Shown piece by piece: positions 1 to 7,004 of a DNA stretch of 64,000 bases; position 1 is the stretch's first letter; each line of letters starts with the position of its first letter. The position numbers and the translations under genes are program-made. The notes under the pieces are model-generated. The model saw only the letters and a list, made by a program, of their open reading frames with translations. It was not told the DNA's origin and searched no databases. This stretch comes from Streptomyces sp. NRRL S-37 (GTDB taxonomy: Bacteria; Actinomycetota; Actinomycetes; Streptomycetales; Streptomycetaceae), in the NCBI RefSeq assembly GCF_000721605.1, contig NZ_JOIZ01000019.1:378770-442769 (forward strand). Reading direction: 5' to 3'.

Positions 1-540
1 TACGAGGGCATCGTCGCGGGACACCTCGCCGACCACGGCATCGACGCCTCCGTCGTCCACCTCGACGGCGCCGTCGAGACCGCCATCCAGCTCGGTGTCG
101 CCCAGGTCATCGCGGACGTCGTCGAGACCGGCACCTCGCTGCGCAACGCCGGCCTGGAGATCACCGGCGAACCGATCATGAAGTCCGAGGCCGTCGTCAT
201 CCTCCCCCGGGCTCGAACACACTCGCCCGGGGGGACCCCCACCACCGGAGCGGACGGCGAGGAGCCCAAGGTGCGGCAGTTCCTGCGCCGCCTCCAGGGA
301 GTCCTGGTCGCCCGGACGTACGTGATGATGGACTACGACTGCCGCGTCGAACAGCTCGAGAAGGCCGTCGCCCTCACCCCGGGCCTGGAGTCCCCCACCG
401 TGTCCCCGCTGCACAACGAGGGCTGGGTCGCCGTCCGCGCGATGGTCCCCGCCAAGGAGGCCCAGCGGATCATGGACGACCTGTACGACATCGGCGCCCG
501 CGCCATCCTCACCACGGCCATCCACGCCTGCCGCCTCTGA
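1..540 (+). CDS. hisG: ATP phosphoribosyltransferase HisG, C-terminal part (5' end outside window)
   Basis: The open frame runs from base 1 to the TGA at 538-540, so the N-terminus is missing. HisG condenses ATP with PRPP in the first committed step of histidine synthesis. The visible part includes the PRPP-loop type segment VVETGTSLRNAG, then the C-terminal regulatory ACT-like domain of long-form HisG ending in HNEGWVAVRAMVP and ILTTAIHACRL. Between SEAVVI and EPKVRQF lie about 15 extra residues (PRARTHSPGGTPTTGADG region) encoded by a palindromic repeat at 201-243. I recall a shorter linker here in other Streptomyces HisG proteins. The repeat keeps the frame and sits at the junction to the regulatory domain, so the enzyme is probably still active. 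Confidence 0.95.
   Translation, partial: YEGIVAGHLADHGIDASVVHLDGAVETAIQLGVAQVIADVVETGTSLRNAGLEITGEPIMKSEAVVILPRARTHSPGGTPTTGADGEEPKVRQFLRRLQGVLVARTYVMMDYDCRVEQLEKAVALTPGLESPTVSPLHNEGWVAVRAMVPAKEAQRIMDDLYDIGARAILTTAIHACRL
201..243 (-). repeat. Dispersed palindromic repeat inserted in frame in hisG
   Basis: Read on the minus strand, the element starts with a GGGGGTCCCCCC core and ends in GGGGGAGG, like the element at 3717-3764. It forms a stem of CCCCCGGGC (204-212) with GCCCGGGGG (225-233) around a 12-base loop. It lies inside hisG without breaking the frame. Confidence 0.6.
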
Positions 541-559
541 CCGGACCCGGAGCACCACG

Positions 560-1030
560 ATGTCCGACACGACCGCGGGCCGGCTGCCCGACCTGCCCGT
601 CACCTTCCGCCCGGGCCGCACCCGCGCGGTGCTGCTCACGGCCGGTGCCGCGCTCTTCGTGGTCATCACCCTGATCGCGCTGCTGCTGGAGCAGCTCAGC
701 CCGGGGGAGCGGATCAGCTTCGTGTTCACCGCCGCGCTGCTGGCCGGCGTGCTGCTTCTGCTGGCCCGGCCGAAGGTCGTCGCCGACGAGACGGGCGTCA
801 CCGTCGTCAACATCGTGAGCCGGCGTCGCCTGGAATGGGCGGAGATCCTTCAGGTGAACCTCCGTTCCGGTGATCCCTGGGTCTTCCTCGACCTCAGCGA
901 CGGCACCAGCCTGCCCGCGCTCGGCATCCAGCCGGGCATCGCCAGACAGCGGGCCGTCGCCGACGCGCGGGCCCTGCGGGCGCTCATCGAGGTCCGCTCC
1001 ACGGCCGGGCCCGAGGCACCCCGGAGCTGA
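560..1030 (+). CDS. PH-domain (bPH-like) membrane protein
   Basis: This 156-residue protein starts 19 bases after the hisG stop, so it is probably co-transcribed. Two hydrophobic segments (about residues 24-45 and 52-70) form an N-terminal membrane hairpin. They are followed by a short beta-rich domain (ARPKVVADETGVTVVNIV, then RRLEWAEILQV) typical of bacterial PH-like domains. Proteins of this type follow hisG in other Streptomyces as I recall. The substrate or partner is unknown, and a link to histidine synthesis is not implied by the sequence. The C-terminal tail is short and Pro/Arg rich. Confidence 0.8.
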   Translation: MSDTTAGRLPDLPVTFRPGRTRAVLLTAGAALFVVITLIALLLEQLSPGERISFVFTAALLAGVLLLLARPKVVADETGVTVVNIVSRRRLEWAEILQVNLRSGDPWVFLDLSDGTSLPALGIQPGIARQRAVADARALRALIEVRSTAGPEAPRS

Positions 1031-1073
1031 CCCGGAGCCATCCCTCGGGGACGGCCCGGGGCCCGGCTCCGGG
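1031..1073 (+). terminator. Hairpin terminator after hisG-PH gene
   Basis: CCCGGAGCC (1031-1039) pairs with GGCTCCGGG (1065-1073). It begins directly after the stop codon of the PH-domain gene and contains a second small GC hairpin inside the loop. No U-tract follows, which is common in Streptomyces. Confidence 0.6.
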
Positions 1074-1112
1074 AGACATCGGGGACGTCCACCTGCCACA
1101 GTCGCCCATGTC

Positions 1113-1300
1113 TTGATTAATCTGGTGGGCACAGGCGCGACGACCGCGCCTGTGCCCCTGCCGCCCCGCCCGGTGCACAGGGGCTCCAGCTATCCGAGGA
1201 GTGACCCTCTCCGGCGATGGACGGATCGTCCTGTAGTACCTGCGCCGCCCCCTGCCGACATAGCGCGGACCCGCGTCTCCAGGTCCGCGCGCATGCGGAG
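1113..1300 (+). promoter_or_regulatory. Structured 5' leader of the CBS-protein operon
   Basis: A -10-like TAATCT (1118-1123) precedes a structured leader. GGGCACAGGCGCG (1127-1139) pairs perfectly with CGCGCCTGTGCCC (1145-1157). The segment CCTGTGC (1149-1155) can instead pair with GCACAGG at about 1173-1179, so two hairpins compete. A further stem, GCGCGGACC (1263-1271) with GGTCCGCGC (1282-1290), lies just before the ribosome binding site GGAGG (1297-1301). This is the layout of an attenuator or riboswitch. I could not match it to a known class. Confidence 0.4.
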
Positions 1301-1311
1301 GCGGCGGCATC

Positions 1312-2643
1312 ATGACCACCTCCTTGCTGCTTCTGGCAGCCGCTTTCCTGCTGATCCTGGCCAACGGATTCTTCGTGGCCGCCGAGTTCGGCCTGGTCAC
1401 CGTCGAGCGACCGGACGCCGAGGAGGCCGCCGCGGGCGGCGACCGGCGTGCCCGCCGGGTCGTCGAGTCGCTCAGGGAGCTCTCCTTCCAGCTCTCCGGC
1501 ACCCAGCTCGGCATCACCATCACCTCCCTCGTCGTCGGCATGCTGGCCGAGCCGGCGCTCGCCGGACTGCTGCACGGCCCCTTCACCGGCATCGGTGTCC
1601 CCGAGGGCGCCGTATCCGGTGTCTCCGTGGTCGTCGGCATGCTGCTGGCCTCCGCCGTGCAGATGGTGATCGGCGAACTCGTGCCGAAGAACTGGGCCGT
1701 GTCCCGCCCCCTGCAGGTCGCCCGCTTCGTGGCCGGCCCGCAGCACGTGTTCGCCCGGCTCTTCCGCCCGGTCATCGCCGGGCTGAACGCCGTGGCCAAC
1801 CGTCTGGTGCGGGCCCTGGGCATCGAGCCCACCGAGGAACTGGCCTCCGCCCGCACCCCCGGCGAACTCGTCTCCCTGGCCCGGCACTCCGCCCGGGCCG
1901 GCGCCCTGGAACAGGACACGGCGGACCTCTTCGTCCGCACCCTGTCCCTCGGCGGACTGACCGCACAGCACGTCATGACACCGCGTGTGAAGGTCAGCGC
2001 CCTGCAGTCCTCGGCGACCGCCGAGGACGTGGTCAACCTGACCCGGGCCACCGGTCTGTCCCGTTTCCCCGTCTACCGGGAGCGGATTGACGAGATCGTC
2101 GGCATGGTGCACCTCAAGGACGCCCTCGCGGTGTCCGTGCACGACCGGCTGCGCACCCCCGTGGGCCGCATCGCCCGCCCGGCGCTGCTCGTCCCCGAGA
2201 CCCTGCCCGTACGACCGCTGCTCACGCGGCTGCGCAGCGAGCAGCCCATCGCGGTCGTCGTCGACGAGTACGGCGGCACGGCCGGCGTCGTCACGCTGGA
2301 GGACATCGTCGAGGAGATCGTCGGCGAGGTGCGCGACGAGCACGACGGACAGGACGTCCCCGAACTCGCCCCCGCCCCGCCCGAGGACGGCAACCCCGCC
2401 TGGGACGTGGACGGCGGCGCCCGGGTCGACCTCCTGCGGCGCATAGGCATGGAGGTGCCCGAGGGCCCGTACGAGACGGTGGCCGGCCTGGTCGCCGATC
2501 TGCTCGGCCGGATCCCGGCCGTCGGCGACCGCGCGGAACTGCCCGGCTGGCGGCTTTCGGTCCGCAGGGTCGGCCACTACCGCGCCGAACGTGTCCGCCT
2601 GGTCAGAACGGCCCCGCTGCCGCTGGTGGAGGTGGCCGGATGA
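1312..2643 (+). CDS. CNNM/CBS/CorC-domain membrane protein (HlyC/CorC family), first copy
   Basis: This 443-residue protein has the full architecture of the HlyC/CorC family. An N-terminal DUF21 (CNNM) domain of about 190 residues holds several membrane helices and the VIGELVPKNWAVSRP motif. A pair of CBS domains follows (about 210-335, with MTPRVKVSALQ and VVVDEYGGTAGVVTLEDIVEEIVGE), and then a C-terminal CorC/HlyC transporter-associated domain (about 350-430). Family members are linked to magnesium or cobalt handling and bind adenine nucleotides through the CBS pair; the substrate here is inferred. GGAGG at 1297-1301 supports the ATG at 1312. Its stop overlaps the next start by four bases (ATGA), so the two genes are translationally coupled. 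Confidence 0.9.
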   Translation: MTTSLLLLAAAFLLILANGFFVAAEFGLVTVERPDAEEAAAGGDRRARRVVESLRELSFQLSGTQLGITITSLVVGMLAEPALAGLLHGPFTGIGVPEGAVSGVSVVVGMLLASAVQMVIGELVPKNWAVSRPLQVARFVAGPQHVFARLFRPVIAGLNAVANRLVRALGIEPTEELASARTPGELVSLARHSARAGALEQDTADLFVRTLSLGGLTAQHVMTPRVKVSALQSSATAEDVVNLTRATGLSRFPVYRERIDEIVGMVHLKDALAVSVHDRLRTPVGRIARPALLVPETLPVRPLLTRLRSEQPIAVVVDEYGGTAGVVTLEDIVEEIVGEVRDEHDGQDVPELAPAPPEDGNPAWDVDGGARVDLLRRIGMEVPEGPYETVAGLVADLLGRIPAVGDRAELPGWRLSVRRVGHYRAERVRLVRTAPLPLVEVAG

Positions 2644-3950
2644 GCGTGCTGCAACTCCTCTTCGCCGCGCTGCTCGTGCTCGCCAACGGCTTCTTCGTCG
2701 GCGCCGAGTTCGCGCTGGTCTCGGTCCGCCGCAGCCAGGTCGAACCGCTCGGCACGGCCCGCGCCCGTCGGGTGCTGTACGGCCTGGAGCACCTGCCGCA
2801 GATGATGGCGGCGGCCCAGTTCGGCATCACCGTCTGCTCGCTGACCCTGGGCGCGGTCGCCGAACCGACGGTCGCCCGTCTGCTGGAGCCGGTCTTCGCG
2901 TGGATGCGCCTGCCGCACGGCATGATCCACCCGCTCGGCTATGTCATCGCGCTCGCCGCGGTGGTCTTCTTCCACCTCGTCATCGGCGAGATGGTCCCGA
3001 AGAACCTGGCGATGGCGGCCCCCGAGAAGGCCGCGCTGTGGCTGAGCCCCGGCCTGGTCTGGTTCGCCCGCCTGTGCAGGCCGGTCACGATCGCGCTCGG
3101 CGCCTGCGCCCAGGCCGTCCTGCGGCTGTTCCGCGTCGAACCGAAGGACGAGGTCGAGGCCGTCTTCACCAGCGAACAGCTCAACCGGCTGGTGGAGGAC
3201 TCCGGTCAGGCGGGCCTCCTCGACCCCGAGGAGGCCGAGCGCCTGGAGGACGCGCTGGAACTGGGCTCCCGCCCGGTGACGGACGTCCTGCTGGACCGCG
3301 AGTCACTGGTGACGGTCACGCCCGCGGTCACCCCCGGGCAGATCGTGGAGCTCACCGCCCGCACCGGGTACTCCCGGTTCCCGGTGGCCGCGGACAGCGG
3401 TGCCTTCATGGGCTACCTGCACGTCAAGGACGTACTGGACCTGGAGGACTCCGACCGCGCCGTCCCGCAGCGCCTGTGGCGCCCGATGACGACCCTCCGC
3501 CCCGAACTCCCCCTGGACGACGCCCTCACGGTGATGCGCCGCGCGGCGACCCACCTGGCCCAGGTCTCCGACCCCTCCGGCAAGGTCCTGGGACTGGTGG
3601 CCCTGGAGGACGTCCTGGAACTCCTGGTGGGCGAGGTACGCGACCCGGCCCACCGAGAGGTGACCCCAGTGCCTCAAGGGCCTGGGAGGTACCCCCAGGG
3701 CGGCACGGGTGGGCGATGGGGGTCCCCCCGCTCGAGCGAAGCCGAGAGTGGGGGAGGCACCCCTCCAGCGGGGCGAGCTGACACCCCCCCGCCAGCCCAC
3801 CCACCGGGGCCTCACAGCCCCGGTGGGTCCGCCGGCCCCCGCCCCGACAGCACCTCCCCGTACGCCTGCATCAAATCCGGCAATCGCAACGTAGCCAGAT
3901 CATCCCGAGTCAGCGCCCCCGGATACACCGACAACCGCAAATCCCGATAA
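2640..3950 (+). CDS. CNNM/CBS membrane protein, second copy, with repeat-derived C-terminal extension
   Basis: This is a paralogue of the preceding gene: DUF21/CNNM membrane domain (about 1-190, with VIGEMVPKNLAMAAP), then a CBS pair (about 210-335, ending in VLGLVALEDVLELLVGEVRD). It has no C-terminal CorC domain. The family-like sequence ends near codon 343. The remaining roughly 95 residues are encoded by two dispersed repeats (3669-3764) and then by 139 bases antisense to the end of the AAA ATPase gene. This tail is rich in Pro, Gly and Ser and resembles no domain. The most likely explanation is that repeat insertion removed the original stop. The pair probably forms a heteromeric membrane complex (inference). 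Confidence 0.85.
   Translation: MSVLQLLFAALLVLANGFFVGAEFALVSVRRSQVEPLGTARARRVLYGLEHLPQMMAAAQFGITVCSLTLGAVAEPTVARLLEPVFAWMRLPHGMIHPLGYVIALAAVVFFHLVIGEMVPKNLAMAAPEKAALWLSPGLVWFARLCRPVTIALGACAQAVLRLFRVEPKDEVEAVFTSEQLNRLVEDSGQAGLLDPEEAERLEDALELGSRPVTDVLLDRESLVTVTPAVTPGQIVELTARTGYSRFPVAADSGAFMGYLHVKDVLDLEDSDRAVPQRLWRPMTTLRPELPLDDALTVMRRAATHLAQVSDPSGKVLGLVALEDVLELLVGEVRDPAHREVTPVPQGPGRYPQGGTGGRWGSPRSSEAESGGGTPPAGRADTPPPAHPPGPHSPGGSAGPRPDSTSPYACIKSGNRNVARSSRVSAPGYTDNRKSR
3669..3715 (+). repeat. Dispersed repeat, copy 1 (pair with 21514-21559)
   Basis: The segment begins GTGCCTCAAGGGCCTGGGAG and ends GGCGGCACGGGTGGGCG. A near-identical copy lies at 21514-21559. It forms part of the 3' end of the second CBS-protein gene and abuts a second, different palindromic element. 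Confidence 0.7.
3717..3764 (+). repeat. Palindromic GC repeat, related to the one in hisG
   Basis: The element has a GGGGGTCCCCCC left end and a GGGGGAGGCACCCC right end, with an imperfect internal stem around CTCGAGCGAAGCCGAG. The same ends appear in inverse orientation inside hisG (201-243). It lies in the C-terminal extension of the second CBS protein. Confidence 0.65.
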
Positions 3951-5674
3951 GCACAGCTCTTCTCGTACAGCGTCCGCAGGAACCGCCCGTTCCCCAGCTC
4001 GTCGATCCACCCCTGGTCCACCACGTGCCCGGCGATCGACCGCAGCTCGTCCAGCGCCTCCTCGTCCCACACATCCCCGTTCTCCCCCGCCAGCACCTCC
4101 CCGATCGAGGTCAGCTCCAGCGGCCGGTACGAGGGAAAGTCCACCCGGGTCGTGAACCGCGACGACAGCCCGGGGTTCGCGGCGAGCAGCCGGTCCATCC
4201 CCTCCGGATACCCGGCAAGGATCACCACCAGGTGATCCCGGTTGTCCTCCGCCCGTTTCAACAGCACCTGCAGCGCCTCGTCCCCGTACGCGTCCCCCTT
4301 GCCGTACCCGGAGTTGGACAGCGAGTACGCCTCGTCCACGAACAGCACCCCGCCCAGCGCGGAGTCGATCAGCTCGTTGGCCTTCACCGCGGTCTGCCCC
4401 AGATACTCACCGACCAGATCCGCCCGCTGGGCCTCCACCAGATGGTCACCACCGAGCAGCCCGAGGGCGTAGAACACCCGGCCGAGGATGCGGGCCACCG
4501 TCGTCTTCCCCGTCCCGGACGGCCCGGAGAAGACGAAGTGGCGTTTCGGCGGCTGCACCGGCAGCCCCTGCCCGGCCCGCAGCCGCGCCATGTTCAACTG
4601 TGCCGACAACGCCTTGACCTGCCGCTTCACCGGCTCCAGGCCCACCATGCGCTCCAGTTCGGCGAGCGCCTCCTCCAGTAAGGCGGGGTCCGTGGGCCCG
4701 GTGGGCAGCGGTGACGCCCCGGAACCCGTCCGCTCCCGCACAGCCGGAGCGGTGACCGGGGGCAGCGGACCCGGCACGGGCTCGGGCTCGGACAGCCGCA
4801 GGTCGCGTCCCTCGGTGCCGAACAGCGGATCGAGCATGTCGGGGCCGTCCATGACGTCCTGCCCGGTCCCGGTGAGCGTGATCGCGGCGAGATCGGCGGA
4901 GTCGTCGTACCCGTCGCCCTCGGCGATCGCGGCGAGCCGGGCGGAGGTGTCCATGAAGGCGGGATCGACCCGGTGCACGGCCCGGTACAGGGGGAGTGCG
5001 GCAGCGCTGCGGCCGGTCCCCTCGTGGGCGCGGGCCAGCCAGTAGCGCAGCTCCTTGCGCTGCGGCTGTTCGCTGCGGCACCGCATCAACGCCGCCGACA
5101 GCAGCGGTTCGGCCTGCCCGTACATCTCCAGCCGCACCCGTGCCATGCCGCCGAACAGGCCGGCCTCGATGCCCAGCAGCGGGTCCTCGACGAGGGAGTC
5201 CGTGTACCGGACCAGCTGCTCCCAGTCCTTGACCAGGTAGGCGCGGCAGGCGTGCAGAAAGCGGACCTGCGGATCGGTGTCCACCGGGGGCAGTCCGGCC
5301 AGCGCCCGGTCCAGCTCGGGGACGTGGCGTCCGTCCAGCCAGTGGGAGGCGTGCGCCAGCAGCAGATCGCGGGGGCTCTCCAGCACCGGCTGCACCCACC
5401 AGCCCAGCCAGTACCAGGAGTTGAGGGTGCGGCGGTGGCGGGCGCGCTGTTCGCCGAAGCGCTCCCGGTGCCGGAACATCCTGAGCAGCGCGGTCGTCGT
5501 GTCGACGCGCAGCGCGTGCAGTCCGAGCCAGCCGTCGGCCATCCCCGGGTCGATCCGCACCGCGGCCCGGAACTCCTCCTCCGCCTGCGGATAGGCGCCC
5601 ATCGTGTAGGCGTCCACGCCCCGCAGCCAGGCGAGGTCGGCCGGGGTTTGCGGGCCCTGCGTGCCGAAGTCCAT
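3812..5674 (-). CDS. SpoVK/CbbX-like AAA+ ATPase with N-terminal TPR region
   Basis: This 620-residue protein has an alpha-helical, TPR-like N-terminal half (about 1-290). A CbbX/SpoVK/EccA-type AAA+ domain follows, with Walker A GPSGTGKTT (Lys about 390), Walker B GGVLFVDEAYSL (Asp about 447) and arginine-finger type GLSSRF. Such ATPases remodel protein complexes; relatives act in type VII secretion (EccA) and Rubisco activation (CbbX). The client here is unknown. I chose the ATG at 5674 because GGGGGA lies four bases upstream. A longer frame to 5977 crosses a hairpin and looks non-coding. The 3' end overlaps the extended CBS-protein gene by 139 bases, tail to tail. Confidence 0.88.
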   Translation of the reverse strand: MDFGTQGPQTPADLAWLRGVDAYTMGAYPQAEEEFRAAVRIDPGMADGWLGLHALRVDTTTALLRMFRHRERFGEQRARHRRTLNSWYWLGWWVQPVLESPRDLLLAHASHWLDGRHVPELDRALAGLPPVDTDPQVRFLHACRAYLVKDWEQLVRYTDSLVEDPLLGIEAGLFGGMARVRLEMYGQAEPLLSAALMRCRSEQPQRKELRYWLARAHEGTGRSAAALPLYRAVHRVDPAFMDTSARLAAIAEGDGYDDSADLAAITLTGTGQDVMDGPDMLDPLFGTEGRDLRLSEPEPVPGPLPPVTAPAVRERTGSGASPLPTGPTDPALLEEALAELERMVGLEPVKRQVKALSAQLNMARLRAGQGLPVQPPKRHFVFSGPSGTGKTTVARILGRVFYALGLLGGDHLVEAQRADLVGEYLGQTAVKANELIDSALGGVLFVDEAYSLSNSGYGKGDAYGDEALQVLLKRAEDNRDHLVVILAGYPEGMDRLLAANPGLSSRFTTRVDFPSYRPLELTSIGEVLAGENGDVWDEEALDELRSIAGHVVDQGWIDELGNGRFLRTLYEKSCAYRDLRLSVYPGALTRDDLATLRLPDLMQAYGEVLSGRGPADPPGL

Positions 5675-5939
5675 CACGTCCCCCACGAACCGTGCCCCCG
5701 TCGGTGTGCCGGCCGGCCCTCGTCCGTCGGCTCCCGTTGGTCGAACCGCTGTACCGCGGACCGGAGTTGGAAGGTGCGCGAAGTAGCGTCCACAGGTCGC
5801 ACCGAGGGCATCGTACCCGCGGCGGCGGTACGTCCGTAGGGTGCCGTACCCGCCGAAGGGCGAGGTGGGAGGGGGAGCGCGGACCCTGTGCGGTGACCCA
5901 GAGTGATCGTCATATGCCGCTGAGCGTCCGAAAAGCGTG

Positions 5940-6018
5940 AAGAGGGCAGAACGAAGCCCCCGATCACGGGGGAACAACCGGGGGCTTCGCGTCTGCCGGC
6001 GGCTCCGAAGGGCCGCAC
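5940..6018 (-). ncRNA. Candidate small RNA or leader RNA upstream of the AAA ATPase gene
   Basis: On the minus strand, a small hairpin (GCGGC 6016-6012 with GCCGC 6003-5999) is followed by a long one. In the long stem, GGCAGA and CGAAGCCCCCG (5997-5979) pair with CGGGGGCTTCG and TCTGCC (5962-5945). The hairpin starts about 20 bases after the predicted start point of the promoter at 6025-6054. The transcript could therefore end here as an RNA of about 75 bases, or read on to the ATPase start at 5674. No other feature is visible in 5675-6103. Confidence 0.4.
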
Positions 6019-6024
6019 ATTGAG

Positions 6025-6054
6025 AACGTAAGACCTGTACGCGCCCCCGGTCAA
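6025..6054 (-). promoter_or_regulatory. SigHrdB-type promoter
   Basis: On the minus strand a TTGACC -35 (6054-6049) and a TACGTT -10 (6030-6025) are separated by 18 bases. It points towards the candidate small RNA and the AAA ATPase gene. Confidence 0.55.
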
Positions 6055-6103
6055 GCGGAGTTGGGGCACTCCGGCAACTTGTCCGGGACCGCTCTTCACA
6101 GGT

Positions 6104-6724
6104 TCACCACAACGCGGGTGAGTCATCACCCTGCGTGAGTGGAGGGGGTGATTCACCCGTCCCGGCGGGCCCGGGAAGCAGCTCGTATCCCTTAGGGCGC
6201 TGCCGCACCAGAAGCCCCGCGAAGGGGCGTGAGGGGTCACCCGCGAAGTGCTCGTGTTCCGCGCGGACCCAGCCGTCCCAGAACTCCCGCTGCTCCGCGC
6301 CGTCGCGGGCCCGCCCCCGCGACCAGGACTCCTCCGGGGAGAGGTCCATCCACAGCAGCAGCGCCAGATACGGGCGCAGGGCCCGGCGCCCCGCGCCGAC
6401 GCCCTCCACGACGATCACGGGGGCGGGCGGCAGTGGGCGGGGCGGTCCGAAGCGGCGGGTCCGCCAGTCGTAGGGGGAGTAACGCGCGGTCTCGCCGCGG
6501 CCGAGCGGCTCGATCACCTGGCTCAGCAGCCGCCCGGTCCAGTCGAACAGTTCGGCGTGGCTGGCGATGTCGTCGAGCCGCAGCACCGGGGCGCCCTCCA
6601 GTGCCTCGGCCAGCCGTACGGCGAACGTCGACTTCCCCGAGCCGGCGTGCCCGTCGACGCCGACGAGCCGGACCGGGCCGCACGAGGGGGTGAGCCGGCG
6701 GATGCGGGAGGCGAGATCGTGAAT
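6104..6724 (-). CDS. P-loop kinase of the uridine kinase type, apparent ATT start
   Basis: The Walker A motif GHAGSGKST comes about 25 residues into the frame, followed by an LRLDDIASH segment and VIVVEGVGAGRRAL, as in uridine/cytidine kinase-like P-loop proteins. About 206 residues are encoded. The frame is open back to a stop at 6755-6757, yet it holds no ATG, GTG or TTG before the P-loop. The first conventional start (GTG at 6586) would delete Walker A. The best candidate is ATT at 6724, preceded by AGGA eight bases upstream. The nucleoside or other substrate is not determined. It is divergent from the C39-like peptidase gene; 6725-7004 shows nothing else I can name. Confidence 0.7.
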   Translation of the reverse strand: MHDLASRIRRLTPSCGPVRLVGVDGHAGSGKSTFAVRLAEALEGAPVLRLDDIASHAELFDWTGRLLSQVIEPLGRGETARYSPYDWRTRRFGPPRPLPPAPVIVVEGVGAGRRALRPYLALLLWMDLSPEESWSRGRARDGAEQREFWDGWVRAEHEHFAGDPSRPFAGLLVRQRPKGYELLPGPAGTGESPPPLTQGDDSPALW

Positions 6725-7004
6725 GGCTGGTTCCTGGGGGAGAGGAGGGAGGGCTTACCGGAGCACTCTAGGCCCTCGGGCGGACGGCCTCCGGACGGAC
6801 GGGCCCTCGGCCGGGCGGGTCCACCGGGGGCCCGCCATTGGTCGAGTCCCATGTCGGCCGGGCGTGGTACGGCCGGGGTGCTGGCAGGATCCGCCCGGCT
6901 GCGTTCATAGTGGGCGCACGACCGTTCCAGCCGGCGGACGCACGCCGTCCGTCCGGCCGTGCTGTGGTCCCGTCCCGACTCCGACACCTGGGGGTCCCCC
7001 ACCC

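Noticed and set aside
1031..1311. Magnesium (M-box) riboswitch upstream of the CBS genes
   Set aside because: The leader is structured and the gene family fits, but I could not find the conserved M-box core bases, so I call it only a structured leader.
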